Under the pieces are notes generated by a model. That model made no database searches, had not been told where the DNA came from, and worked only from the letters and a program-made list of their open reading frames with translations. The position numbers were made by a program, and so were the translations under genes. Shown one piece after another: positions 27,913 through 36,135 of a stretch of 64,000 bases of DNA. Within the stretch, counting starts at the first letter, position 1, and the number at the start of each line of letters is the position of its first letter. The DNA comes from Owenweeksia sp048267305 (GTDB lineage Bacteria; Bacteroidota; Bacteroidia; Flavobacteriales; Schleiferiaceae). Where the stretch lies: the NCBI GenBank assembly GCA_048267305.1, contig JBLWXT010000005.1:143710-207709 (forward strand). Reading direction: 5' to 3'.

Positions 27913-28062
27913 AATTCATTTCAACAGCTCAAAAGTAAATATCTCACCTCACACTCACTAATGTAATATGTACACTTAGCACTACATAAGTAGGTCTGGT
28001 ATTACATGTTTTTACCAAAAAAATAACCTGTAAGAGGAGGGGGGAAAAGCATTATTTTACCA

Positions 28063-29685
28063 ATGCTCCGTTTAAAAAGGTGGATAATTTGGGTTATGGT
28101 AAAAAAGGATAATAAAAAAGATATAAAAATTGAAGGTAATAATGAGGCTGCAAAAAGCGCGCTTGCCAATGATATTGAAAATAAGGAGGTAAAGAAGGTT
28201 GATCAGTTGGTAATGGGTTTGTTACATGATGACGAATTGAGTAAGAATTTGCATAATATACTCAATGACATGGGGGCTGGAATATGGATTTGGGACATAC
28301 AATTTAATAGAGAGTTTTGGTCAGAAAAGCTGTATGAAATTTTTGGATATCGCCCGGATAAGGTAACAACAAATCATGAAAACTTTTTAGACTTTGTACA
28401 CCCTGATGATCAAACAGCCTGGGTTGGCGCCCTCAAAAAACATTTAAACGAAGGTGCTCCGTTTAAAATTGAAGTAAGACTCCTACATGGTGATGGGAAA
28501 TTCAGATGGTTTATAGCTTATGGTCATGCTACGCTTAATAAGGATGGTGTGCCGGTAAAAATGGCTGGTGCTATAATAGACATTCAGGAGGAAAAGCTTA
28601 GGGAACAGGAAAAGAGACGTCATGAAGTATTGCTTAAAGAAGCCGGGCGTACAGCGAAGCTTGGAGCATGGGAGATCGATCTGTGCTTAAAAACCCTCTT
28701 TTGGAGTGATGAAGTTTATATAATTCATGAAATTCCGTCAGAAAACAAAATTGCACTGGAGAACGCTATAGATTTTTACCATGATGATTATAAGGAAATG
28801 GTGAAGCTTGCGGCAAGAAAATGTATTGAGGAAGGAATTAATTGGGATTTGGAGTGTAAGTTGATTACCGGAAAGGGCAGGGAAATTTGGGTGAGGTCAA
28901 CCGGAATGCCTATCACGGATTCTAAAGGTACTTGTATTGGGATAAGAGGGGTTTTTCAGGATATCGATGAAAAAAAGAACAGGGAACTGGACCTGAAGAA
29001 GACTCTGAAGATGCTCCAAAAACAAAATGACCGATTGTTGGATTTCGCCTATATCGTTTCGCATAATTTGCGCTCGCATACCAGTAATTTAAAGGGGATA
29101 TTCAATACACTTAGCATGTGTGAGGAAGAGGAAAAGGAAGTATTGCTGGGCCATATTAATGAAACTGCTGACAAGTTGGGTGAAACTATTGAGCACCTGG
29201 GTGAAGTGGTTAAAATACAGTCTTCGGTTGATGTAGTAAAGGAAGTGGTGTCTGTTTCCAAAGTTTATCAAAGGATAAACGGCCAATTGGCTAATGTTAT
29301 AAAAAGCAGTGGTGTGGAAATTCAAACAGAGTTTTTGGTAGATGAGTTTCTATTTGTGAAGACCTATTTCGACTCAATTTTACAAAATCTGCTTAGCAAT
29401 GCCATTAATTTTAGAGATAACAGCCGGCCCTTAAAGGTGTATTTAAAAACCTTCAGAAGTGAGGAAACGGGGCAGATGGTTTTAAGTTGTAGTGATAACG
29501 GTACCGGAATTGATCTTAAAAGGCATGGCCATAAGATATTCAGTATGTATAAAACCTTTGATAAAGACAGGTCATCACGAGGTGTAGGTTTATTTATGGT
29601 TAAAAATCAGATAGAAGCATTTGGCGGCTCCATAGAGGTGGAAAGTCAGATAGGTGAAGGGGCTTCCTTCAGAGTTTATTTTTAG
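28063..29685 (+). CDS. PAS-domain sensor histidine kinase (cytoplasmic)
   Basis: 540 residues. After a polar, charged N-terminus, two PAS/PAC domains lie at about 65-180 (W-I-W-D-I-Q-F-N-R-E-F-W-S; H-P-D-D; F-R-W-F-I-A-Y-G-H) and 195-310 (L-G-A-W-E-I-D-L). The dimerisation helix holds V-S-H-N-L-R-S-H-T-S-N (phospho-His ~333) and the ATPase domain N-L-L-S-N-A-I-N-F (~440) and D-N-G-T-G-I-D-L (~483). Apart from a short N-terminal W-I-I-W-V stretch there is no membrane segment. An alternative ATG at 28096 (MVKKDNKKD) would remove that stretch. No response regulator is adjacent, so it is an orphan kinase. Confidence 0.88.
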   Translation: MLRLKRWIIWVMVKKDNKKDIKIEGNNEAAKSALANDIENKEVKKVDQLVMGLLHDDELSKNLHNILNDMGAGIWIWDIQFNREFWSEKLYEIFGYRPDKVTTNHENFLDFVHPDDQTAWVGALKKHLNEGAPFKIEVRLLHGDGKFRWFIAYGHATLNKDGVPVKMAGAIIDIQEEKLREQEKRRHEVLLKEAGRTAKLGAWEIDLCLKTLFWSDEVYIIHEIPSENKIALENAIDFYHDDYKEMVKLAARKCIEEGINWDLECKLITGKGREIWVRSTGMPITDSKGTCIGIRGVFQDIDEKKNRELDLKKTLKMLQKQNDRLLDFAYIVSHNLRSHTSNLKGIFNTLSMCEEEEKEVLLGHINETADKLGETIEHLGEVVKIQSSVDVVKEVVSVSKVYQRINGQLANVIKSSGVEIQTEFLVDEFLFVKTYFDSILQNLLSNAINFRDNSRPLKVYLKTFRSEETGQMVLSCSDNGTGIDLKRHGHKIFSMYKTFDKDRSSRGVGLFMVKNQIEAFGGSIEVESQIGEGASFRVYF

Positions 29686-29809
29686 GTAAATCCAAAATTC
29701 CAAACACCCAAAATTTCGTTTGCAGAAGGTTCTCATGAATTTTAAACAGGCTGCTGATAGGCTGTGGTTTGGTAAAAACTCTATTTTTACGCCTTGAAAA
29801 AATCAAACT

Positions 29810-30637
29810 ATGTCAGCAAAACTTTTAGAAGGAAAGAGAGGAATCATATTCGGAGCACTAGATAGCAATTCAATCGCCTGGAAAGTGGCAGAACAAGCCG
29901 CACATCACGGTGCCAAATTTGTTTTGTCAAATGCCCCTGTGGCCCTGCGCATGGGAGCCATTAATACACTGGCAGAAGAAACCGGTTCAATTGTTATTCC
30001 TGCGGATGCTACAAGTGTTGAGGATTTGGAGAACCTTTTTACCAAGGCCGAAGAGCATTTGGGTGGTAAGCTTGACTTTGTGCTACACTCCATTGGTATG
30101 TCTATCAATGTAAGGAAAGGACAGCATTATACTGATGCCAACTACGATTGGATGGCTAAAGGCTGGGATATTTCAGCAGTGTCGTTTCATAAAGTAATGC
30201 AAACTGCCTGGAAACTTGATAGCATGGCAGAGTGGGGTAGTATAGTGGGGTTAACTTATATGGCTGCACAGCGTACCTTTCCTGATTATAATGATATGGC
30301 AGATAATAAGGCCCACTTGGAAAGCATTGCCCGTAGCTTTGGTTACCACTGGGGTGTTCGCAAAAAAGTACGTGTAAATACCATTTCTCAATCGCCAACG
30401 GCAACTACTGCCGGTAGTGGTGTAAAGGGTTTTGACGGCTTTATAAAGTATGCAGATAAAATGAGCCCACTGGGCAATGCCAGTGCAGAGTCATGTGCCA
30501 ACTATGTAATCAGTATGTTTTCAGATTATACCAAGATGGTAACTATGCAAAACCTTTATCACGATGGTGGATTCAGCAATATGGGCGTGAGTGATGCTGT
30601 AATGGCTCAGTTTATGAACAACAATTTGGAAGAATAA
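29810..30637 (+). CDS. fabI: Enoyl-[acyl-carrier-protein] reductase (NADH)
   Basis: 275 residues. A Rossmann-fold short-chain reductase with the FabI catalytic set: L-T-Y (Tyr150) and D-Y-N-D-M-A-D-N-K with Tyr160 and Lys167 at the FabI-type six-residue spacing. N-terminal G-K-R-G-I-I-F-G-A corresponds to the nucleotide-binding loop. It reduces the trans-2 double bond in the last step of each fatty-acid elongation round. Monocistronic, with a terminator after the stop. The catalytic-helix sequence differs from E. coli (N-Y-N-V-M-G-L-A-K) but matches the Bacteroidota type. Confidence 0.94.
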   Translation: MSAKLLEGKRGIIFGALDSNSIAWKVAEQAAHHGAKFVLSNAPVALRMGAINTLAEETGSIVIPADATSVEDLENLFTKAEEHLGGKLDFVLHSIGMSINVRKGQHYTDANYDWMAKGWDISAVSFHKVMQTAWKLDSMAEWGSIVGLTYMAAQRTFPDYNDMADNKAHLESIARSFGYHWGVRKKVRVNTISQSPTATTAGSGVKGFDGFIKYADKMSPLGNASAESCANYVISMFSDYTKMVTMQNLYHDGGFSNMGVSDAVMAQFMNNNLEE

Positions 30638-30675
30638 TTTTAAGTAGGAAGTTCGAAAGTCGAAATACGAAAAGC

Positions 30676-30713
30676 AAAACCCTGGAGGAGTAATATCTTT
30701 CAGGGTTTTTTTA
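30676..30713. terminator. Terminator between fabI and the convergent small secreted-protein gene
   Basis: AAAACCCTG / CAGGGTTTTTTT form a stem with a 16-base loop and a strong T run on the forward strand; an A-rich left arm permits reverse-strand use as well. Confidence 0.8.
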
Positions 30714-30729
30714 TTGCTGTGAAGCGATT

Positions 30730-31218
30730 TTATTTTATATAATAGTAACCTTTCCCGGCCTCAAAATATTCAATTACTCTTCTTACAAGTCTGTCATAAA
30801 CATCGTGAGAGGTGTAAGGACGTCTATACTTTCTAATTCGCTTAAGGTCATTTTTAATTTCCTTTTTAATTTCATCAGAAAATAGCTCGGTATCCTTCAC
30901 AAGTACAAACTCAATCCACTTGGCAGATCTTACATAAGAGCGATCCCAATTGACATTTCCATTTCTTCTGGCCTCGTCTCTAAATCCCTCTATATAAGTT
31001 AGTAACTCACCATAATCTGATTTGAATGGATCTCTACGTGGAGCATCTGCTATCAAAATGGAATCAGCTTTAAGGCGATAATAAGCCTCTAAAGGGTTGT
31101 CACTATTTACAGGATAAAAGTCTTTATTGAATTCTGATTTTGATATCTCCTGGCAATGGCTTTCAAAAGAGATTAGAAGTAAAGTTAAAAAGGATAGTAC
31201 TATGGATATCCTTCTCAA
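30730..31218 (-). CDS. Secreted protein of unknown function
   Basis: 162 residues; family not recognised. Signal peptide at 1-22 (I-V-L-S-F-L-T-L-L-L-I-S-F), then a charged, mostly helical domain with many Arg/Asp (R-R-D-P-F-K-S-D-Y-G; W-D-R-S-Y-V-R-S-A-K-W; R-I-R-K-Y-R-R-P-Y). It starts with TTG, the only possible start that keeps the signal sequence; TTG overlaps the TGA stop of kdsC by four bases, giving tight coupling to that operon. A cell-envelope role is suggested by the company of Kdo genes, no more. Confidence 0.65.
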   Translation of the reverse strand: MRRISIVLSFLTLLLISFESHCQEISKSEFNKDFYPVNSDNPLEAYYRLKADSILIADAPRRDPFKSDYGELLTYIEGFRDEARRNGNVNWDRSYVRSAKWIEFVLVKDTELFSDEIKKEIKNDLKRIRKYRRPYTSHDVYDRLVRRVIEYFEAGKGYYYIK

Positions 31219-31865
31219 TTGTTGGGCAATAAATAATCCTCAATCAACTCCCTTACGCAGCCTTCACCGCCTTTCAGGCTTAGCACCACTTCGGCAGTTT
31301 GCTTTACAGCAGATACGGCATCGGCAGGACAGAAGGAGGCACCAACCTTTTCAAGAATAGGAATATCGGTAACGTCATCACCTATGTAGGCGATGTTTTC
31401 AAAATCCAGTTTCAGGCGATCCATCCATCCTTTTAGGATTTCCAGTTTTGGGTGTTTACCCACATAAACGTGCTCCACACCCAGCATTTCTGCTCGCTTT
31501 TCCACAATACCCGTGCTTATACCAGCACTAATAATACCTGTTAACCTACCCTGTAGGCGGAAAAGCTTAATGCCTTGCCCATCCTTGGCGTTAAAGCGCT
31601 TTATCTCATCACCATTTTTACTGAATATCATGGCGCCATCGGTTAAAACGCCATCGCAGTCCATGATTAGCATTTTAATATCCCGGCTCCTTATTTCCTC
31701 ACGCTTTGCTAAATCCCTTGTCAGGAGATGTTCCATTGGGATGGAGGTTTCGGCAGCTACCTGTATCAGGCCATCCAGCTCGCTGGCCTGTGTGGGGATA
31801 TTTTGAATTAATCCTTTGGCAAGCAGATAGTCGAGGTTCTCGCGGAATTGGCTTATATCAGTCAT
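31215..31865 (-). CDS. kdsC: 3-deoxy-D-manno-octulosonate 8-phosphate phosphatase, with N-terminal extension
   Basis: 216 residues, longer than the usual ~170-190. The HAD motif D-C-D-G-V-L-T-D-G is at 69-77, with N-A-K-D-G-Q-G-I-K following and G-D-D-V-T-D near 163. It removes phosphate from Kdo-8-P to give Kdo for LPS. The first ~60 residues form a separate helical piece (S-Q-F-R-E-N-L-D-Y-L-L-A-K-G) absent from most KdsC. It overlaps kdsA by eight bases and is followed by a four-base TTGA overlap with the next gene. Confidence 0.9.
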   Translation of the reverse strand: MTDISQFRENLDYLLAKGLIQNIPTQASELDGLIQVAAETSIPMEHLLTRDLAKREEIRSRDIKMLIMDCDGVLTDGAMIFSKNGDEIKRFNAKDGQGIKLFRLQGRLTGIISAGISTGIVEKRAEMLGVEHVYVGKHPKLEILKGWMDRLKLDFENIAYIGDDVTDIPILEKVGASFCPADAVSAVKQTAEVVLSLKGGEGCVRELIEDYLLPNN

Positions 31866-32634
31866 TAAGTGCCTTTCTGATTTTCATGGTTTTTTCAAGA
31901 ATTGGCCGCAATTTATCCAGTTGTAGCATAGTATGCGGATCGCTTTTCGCTGATTTAGGATCAGGATGAGTTTCAATAAAAAATCCATCGGCACCAGTAG
32001 CGGCAGCCGAAAGAGCAATGGTTTCAATTAAGGTAGGATCGCCACCGGTTACACCTTCGGTTTTATTGGGTTTCTGCACAGAGTGGGTGCAATCCATAAT
32101 TACCGGTACACCGTGCGCTTTCAATCGGTAGATAGAAGTTGCATCCACCACAAGATCGGAATAGCCAAAGGTTACCCCGCGTTCGCATACCCAAACATTT
32201 TGGTTACCGGTGCTTTGCACCTTTTCTATGGGGAATTGCATGGCTTCAGGCGATAAAAACTGTCCCTTCTTAATGTTGATACCCTTTCCGGTTTTTCCGG
32301 CTGCAATGAGCAGTTCCGTTTGGCGACAGAGGAAAGCGGGAATTTGAATATGATCTACATATTGGGCAACCAGGGCTGCTTCGTGGCTTTCGTGGATATC
32401 AGTAATGGTTTCCACGCCCAGCTCTTCGCCAACTTCTTTAAGTATGTTTAAAGCCTTTTCATCTCCAATTCCGGTAAAGCTATCAAGGCGCGAGCGATTG
32501 GCCTTGCGGTAGCTACCCTTAAATATGTATCGGATATCCAGCTCATCACAAATGGCTTTTACGGTTCTGCCGATATGGAGGGCGGTTTCTTTATCTTCAA
32601 TGGCACAGGGGCCGGCTATAAGTGTAAATTTCAT
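31858..32634 (-). CDS. kdsA: 3-deoxy-8-phosphooctulonate synthase
   Basis: 258 residues. Begins M-K-F-T-L-I-A-G-P-C-A-I-E-D, with the Cys in the metal-site position (A-G-P-C), and F-K-G-S-Y-R-K-A-N-R-S-R, the PEP/arabinose-5-phosphate binding block. It condenses PEP with D-arabinose 5-phosphate to Kdo-8-phosphate. The metal/Cys pattern fits the metal-dependent class. It forms an operon with kdsC; the SIS-domain isomerase that makes arabinose 5-phosphate lies 3.5 kb upstream on the same strand. Confidence 0.95.
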   Translation of the reverse strand: MKFTLIAGPCAIEDKETALHIGRTVKAICDELDIRYIFKGSYRKANRSRLDSFTGIGDEKALNILKEVGEELGVETITDIHESHEAALVAQYVDHIQIPAFLCRQTELLIAAGKTGKGINIKKGQFLSPEAMQFPIEKVQSTGNQNVWVCERGVTFGYSDLVVDATSIYRLKAHGVPVIMDCTHSVQKPNKTEGVTGGDPTLIETIALSAAATGADGFFIETHPDPKSAKSDPHTMLQLDKLRPILEKTMKIRKALND

Positions 32635-32861
32635 TGTGGAGTATTTAGTACAGAGTAGTTAGTATAGGGTGGTTGGTATTGATGTTTTGAGTGGTATTCA
32701 AAAATTAGCCGTTCACCTTTATTTTTTAGAGATTCAGTTTGCTTTGCCAAAATTAAATGTTCTTTATGGAAGATGCATTCAATGGTTAATGCTTTCCTGA
32801 ATCATAAATTGCATTTGTTTGTGAGGATTTGCACAAATAGTGTATTGAGAATATACATCTG

Positions 32862-34172
32862 TTAAAACCTCAGGGCCACCAAATTGTCATTAATGCGATT
32901 TTTCAGGGTGGAAGATACTTTTACTTTATCAGCGTACTGCAGCCAGTGGCTCACTACTTCCTTTATTTCTTCAATTATCTTTTCTCCTTTTTTAATGCTG
33001 TTTGCCTTTGCGATAGTCATCAGGTCGGCTGTTGTAAGATCCTTGTGTTTGCCGTTAATGCTTAGTGTGTGCTGATTTACCCACACATTGGTTGGGTCGT
33101 AGGAGTAGCAAACGTCATAGGCAGGGGTGAGTTGCCATCTGCCGTTTTGCTTTAGCATAAAAGAGAAGTTTTTGGTATGGTCATCATAATTGGTGGCCAT
33201 TACATTAAACACCATCCTGCGGAACATCTGCTCAGCCTCAGGGTAGGTGAGTCTTAACATCCGCATGGTTTGAAACAGCTGTTCATAACTGTAACTAAAG
33301 AGATGGTTATAGTCGAAGTGCTGGATACCGCAAAATGTTTGTACATGATGCTTGATGTCGTTTCCCTCACGATCGTAACGTTTCGTCATAAAGTGGGCAC
33401 GGCCATTTTCCTCCAAAAGGTCACATTCCATCATTTCAATTTGGCAATCTACAGCCATTAAGTGGTAGGCGTATTCTACCCGTCCATAGCCCAGGCTTTC
33501 GCCAAACTGGGCATCACTTACTCCATCCAGTTTTAGCAACCAATGCTCAAAGCCTTTAGGGGCATTGGTTTGCCCGGAACGTACCTCGCCTGTTTTTTTG
33601 TTGTAGGCAATTACGGCTTTAGGTCTGGCACCACCTGCAGAAGTCCCGATTTTCAATATTTCCGTCATGGCCTTTTGCTCGTCCTTTTGAATATTCACAT
33701 CAAAATGGGTACGATCAGCAAGCATCTTTTTGGCGACATCCACCAAGGTTTTTAACTCTACCGAAAAGGTTTGTTTACTGGGCTGTAGTTGTGTGGGTTC
33801 AAACTCCAGAGCTCCCATACCACGGGCGCCCATAAAGCATAGTTGCTCCACCGGATTCATACTATTGGGTGGTCGGCCATTTTGTGCCAGCCAGATATTA
33901 ATCAGCTGATTTCCATATTTATCGGGGAGAGAGTCTGCCAGTAAGCCTGGAAGGCCTTTAAATGTTGCTGTTTCTTCGTCCTTACCTTTTCGGAGTTCCG
34001 GAAAACTGTAAATACGATCTCCATTGCTAATAGGCATTTTAATAGGAGAGAGGTCATATCCCTTTGTTAAAAAGGATTTAGCATATTGGAATATTGCCAA
34101 TTCGCGGCTGGCATCCCAGCGCACTGCTCCGGCCAGTTGGCCCCATATTTTTACTTCGGCTACGTCTACCAT
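32862..34172 (-). CDS. hipA: HipA-family toxin kinase
   Basis: 436 residues. The Ser/Thr kinase fold of HipA is visible: S-A-G-G-A-R-P-K-A (178-186, P-loop-like), N-Y-D-D-H-T-K-N (328-335, catalytic loop) and A-Y-D (351-353, in place of DFG), with F-M-T-K-R-Y-D around 261-267. HipA phosphorylates GltX in E. coli and induces dormancy. The N-terminal ~120 residues match the couple_hipA region. It overlaps hipB by seven bases; antitoxin precedes toxin, the usual order. Confidence 0.93.
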   Translation of the reverse strand: MVDVAEVKIWGQLAGAVRWDASRELAIFQYAKSFLTKGYDLSPIKMPISNGDRIYSFPELRKGKDEETATFKGLPGLLADSLPDKYGNQLINIWLAQNGRPPNSMNPVEQLCFMGARGMGALEFEPTQLQPSKQTFSVELKTLVDVAKKMLADRTHFDVNIQKDEQKAMTEILKIGTSAGGARPKAVIAYNKKTGEVRSGQTNAPKGFEHWLLKLDGVSDAQFGESLGYGRVEYAYHLMAVDCQIEMMECDLLEENGRAHFMTKRYDREGNDIKHHVQTFCGIQHFDYNHLFSYSYEQLFQTMRMLRLTYPEAEQMFRRMVFNVMATNYDDHTKNFSFMLKQNGRWQLTPAYDVCYSYDPTNVWVNQHTLSINGKHKDLTTADLMTIAKANSIKKGEKIIEEIKEVVSHWLQYADKVKVSSTLKNRINDNLVALRF

Positions 34173-34516
34173 CCTAAGTCGTCATTTGGGGTTTCGCTAC
34201 TTTTACCACTGGCGCGCTGCCTTTTGTTCTTTTGCAGTTTGGCATATTCAATGGGGCTTATTTCTTCGCTTACGCTGAAGGCATCCATAATATTTAATAG
34301 ATCCAATACCCTCAGCACTTTCAGCAGACTGCTTAGGACAGTTTTTTCGCCACGCTCCATAAGGCTAAGGGTAGAGCGACTTATTCCGGCAGCATTTGCC
34401 ACCTCAGTTTGTGATTTATTTTGATTGAGCCTGTGGTGCTGTACAAACTTGCCAATGGTTTTTAGCAAAGCGGCATCACTCATGGAAGACCAGTTTTTGT
34501 ATGAAGTATCATTCAT
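34166..34516 (-). CDS. hipB: HipB-type antitoxin / XRE-family regulator
   Basis: 116 residues. A helix-turn-helix of the XRE type lies at ~33-60 (Q-T-E-V-A-N-A-A-G-I-S-R-S-T-L-S-L-M-E-R). It should bind the operon promoter and neutralise HipA. The C-terminal ~35 residues are basic and polar (K-N-K-R-Q-R-A-S-G-K). Its position directly before and overlapping hipA makes the pairing certain. Confidence 0.92.
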   Translation of the reverse strand: MNDTSYKNWSSMSDAALLKTIGKFVQHHRLNQNKSQTEVANAAGISRSTLSLMERGEKTVLSSLLKVLRVLDLLNIMDAFSVSEEISPIEYAKLQKNKRQRASGKSSETPNDDLGW

Positions 34517-34923
34517 AGAGCCTTAGTATTTAGGTTAATGTATGAATAAGCATTCAAAGGTATGGATAAATTTTAGGATACAAATGTTGGTGAATGAAAT
34601 ATCAGTCGAAGAGGCTGCTTAATGAGTTTATTGAATGAATATTGATTCAGGTTTATTTCAACTATCCGTCTCCGCTCAGCCGAGACACCCCTTCTATCCA
34701 GAAGGGAAATTGCTCACTACAACTTTTCGTGGTTTACCGAATGTCATCAGCCCAAAGTATTCCCCTTCGAGGCCGAAGGCTGGGGTACTTGCAAGCGTTA
34801 AAATATGATTGAAAGTAATGAGAGAACCTAGAGGCGTAGGGCCCTTTCCGGCCACAGAGAAACTGTGTGGCGGAAACTAAAAACGAACTGGATAAAATGT
34901 GATTAACAGACCGGTATTAAATG
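34517..34923. other. Hairpin-rich intergenic stretch upstream of hipBA
   Basis: 407 bases with no supported gene. Four strong inverted repeats lie in a row: GTCTC/GAGAC (34668-34686), CCCTTCT/AGAAGGG (34689-34706), AGTATTCCCC.../GGGGTACT with inner CTTCG/CGAAG (34756-34789), and TTTCCGGCCACA/TGTGTGGCGGAAA (34845-34876). The hipBA promoter should be near 34520-34580. The string of hairpins may be a relic of a mobile element or a structured RNA. Confidence 0.7.
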
Positions 34924-35448
34924 TTACTGCCTCAAGTAGGGTGAAGATTTAACGGCTTTTTTTCCGTCATTTAAGAAAGTCATAAACTCATCCAAATTCT
35001 TTGAGTATCCAGTTTGTGAAATAACTTCTCCTTCTTTATTTAAAATAGCGAAGACTGGTTGCCATCCTGACTGGGTTAACTCAATTTGAAGTTCACTATT
35101 TATCTCTCCGACTCGTTTTAAAAGCTTATTTGAAAACAGACTCTTCTTCCAAAAATCTTTTTCTGCAATTTTTCGGTCATCAACAACTAACGGAATAAGC
35201 ATAAAGTCGTTTCTAATAGCCTTCTTAACCTCAATGTCCTTCATTATAGCTTTCTCCATGTTTCTACAATTGACACAAGCAATACTGGTAAAATAAATTA
35301 ACGGAAACCTGTTGAGTCGCTTTGATTGTACAAGAATCTCTTCAATATGAATATTTCCAATTCCATCAAAAGAGATTTTTTCAGATGATTGGCTATCACA
35401 TGACATTAAAAACAGAAGTACTAATATTGAAAAGAGACTTCTATTCAT
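34924..35448 (-). CDS. Thioredoxin-like lipoprotein
   Basis: 174 residues. A lipoprotein signal (L-F-L-M-S-C, Cys17) precedes a thioredoxin-fold domain with the active-site pair C-V-N-C at 58-61 (Y-F-T-S-I-A-C-V-N-C-R). The form resembles the C-terminal (gamma) domain of DsbD/thioredoxin_7 proteins, which act in periplasmic disulfide reduction. The usual cis-proline is in W-Q-P-V-F-A (~130). It is a single gene bounded by the hairpin stretch and an RDD-family gene. Confidence 0.75.
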   Translation of the reverse strand: MNRSLFSILVLLFLMSCDSQSSEKISFDGIGNIHIEEILVQSKRLNRFPLIYFTSIACVNCRNMEKAIMKDIEVKKAIRNDFMLIPLVVDDRKIAEKDFWKKSLFSNKLLKRVGEINSELQIELTQSGWQPVFAILNKEGEVISQTGYSKNLDEFMTFLNDGKKAVKSSPYLRQ

Positions 35449-35512
35449 TTTAACCTGAGGTAACTGAAATGATGTAAACGATATACATCATTGTTGAATT
35501 TTAAAATCAATC

Positions 35513-36064
35513 TTATTCCTGTTTATCCAAAGCCTTCTCAGTTAATAACTCTAGAATCTTTTGTTTTTCCTCTTTTCTAACAACCCATGTTTTTGACCAT
35601 ACGTCATGCCAGCCACGCTCTGAAAGACAGGAAAGAGGTTCAAAAGGAACAATTCGTACAAGACTTCTAACAATTAACTCGCTTATAGTTGGCTTTTGCC
35701 CATATTCGTTAATAACTATAGTTTGTGTCAGTAATTTGCCTGGAGTGGATTGAATTAGACTCTCAAATAGAAAGTAGTAAAGTGCGTAAGCAATATATGT
35801 TGGGAAAAAACTCATAAAAATGACTCCTGCTAACGTTTGTGGCAGATAAGCAGCAAAGGCATCAATCATCTCTAATGGTAGCATTAAAAAACTGAAGATG
35901 ATTAGGTCTATGAAAAAATGAGCAAATCGCCTTCCTCCGGAAACAACTTTTACGGGTCTTTTAGCAATATATGGGGTTCTGATTTTTTGGCGATTCCCAT
36001 ATGCATCTTTTTGATGGGAAGTCCTGTATCTGGTTATTTCAAGTTCAGTAATCTTGGTTGCCAT
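35513..36064 (-). CDS. RDD-family membrane protein
   Basis: 183 residues. Three hydrophobic segments (about 50-70, 80-100, 100-115) follow G-G-R-R-F-A-H-F-F-I-D-L-I-I, the RDD-family start (R...D). A P-G-K-L-L-T-Q-T-I-V loop and basic S-L-V-R-I-V-P-F-E-P-L-S complete the typical layout. RDD proteins are small membrane proteins of mostly unknown role. The N-terminal ~40 residues are basic and cytoplasmic. Confidence 0.75.
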   Translation of the reverse strand: MATKITELEITRYRTSHQKDAYGNRQKIRTPYIAKRPVKVVSGGRRFAHFFIDLIIFSFLMLPLEMIDAFAAYLPQTLAGVIFMSFFPTYIAYALYYFLFESLIQSTPGKLLTQTIVINEYGQKPTISELIVRSLVRIVPFEPLSCLSERGWHDVWSKTWVVRKEEKQKILELLTEKALDKQE

Positions 36065-36135
36065 TTCTTTAAATTATCATTACCAGTGGTTAACGTTTGT
36101 CCGCTCCCATTAAATATACCTTATGGCACACGCTC

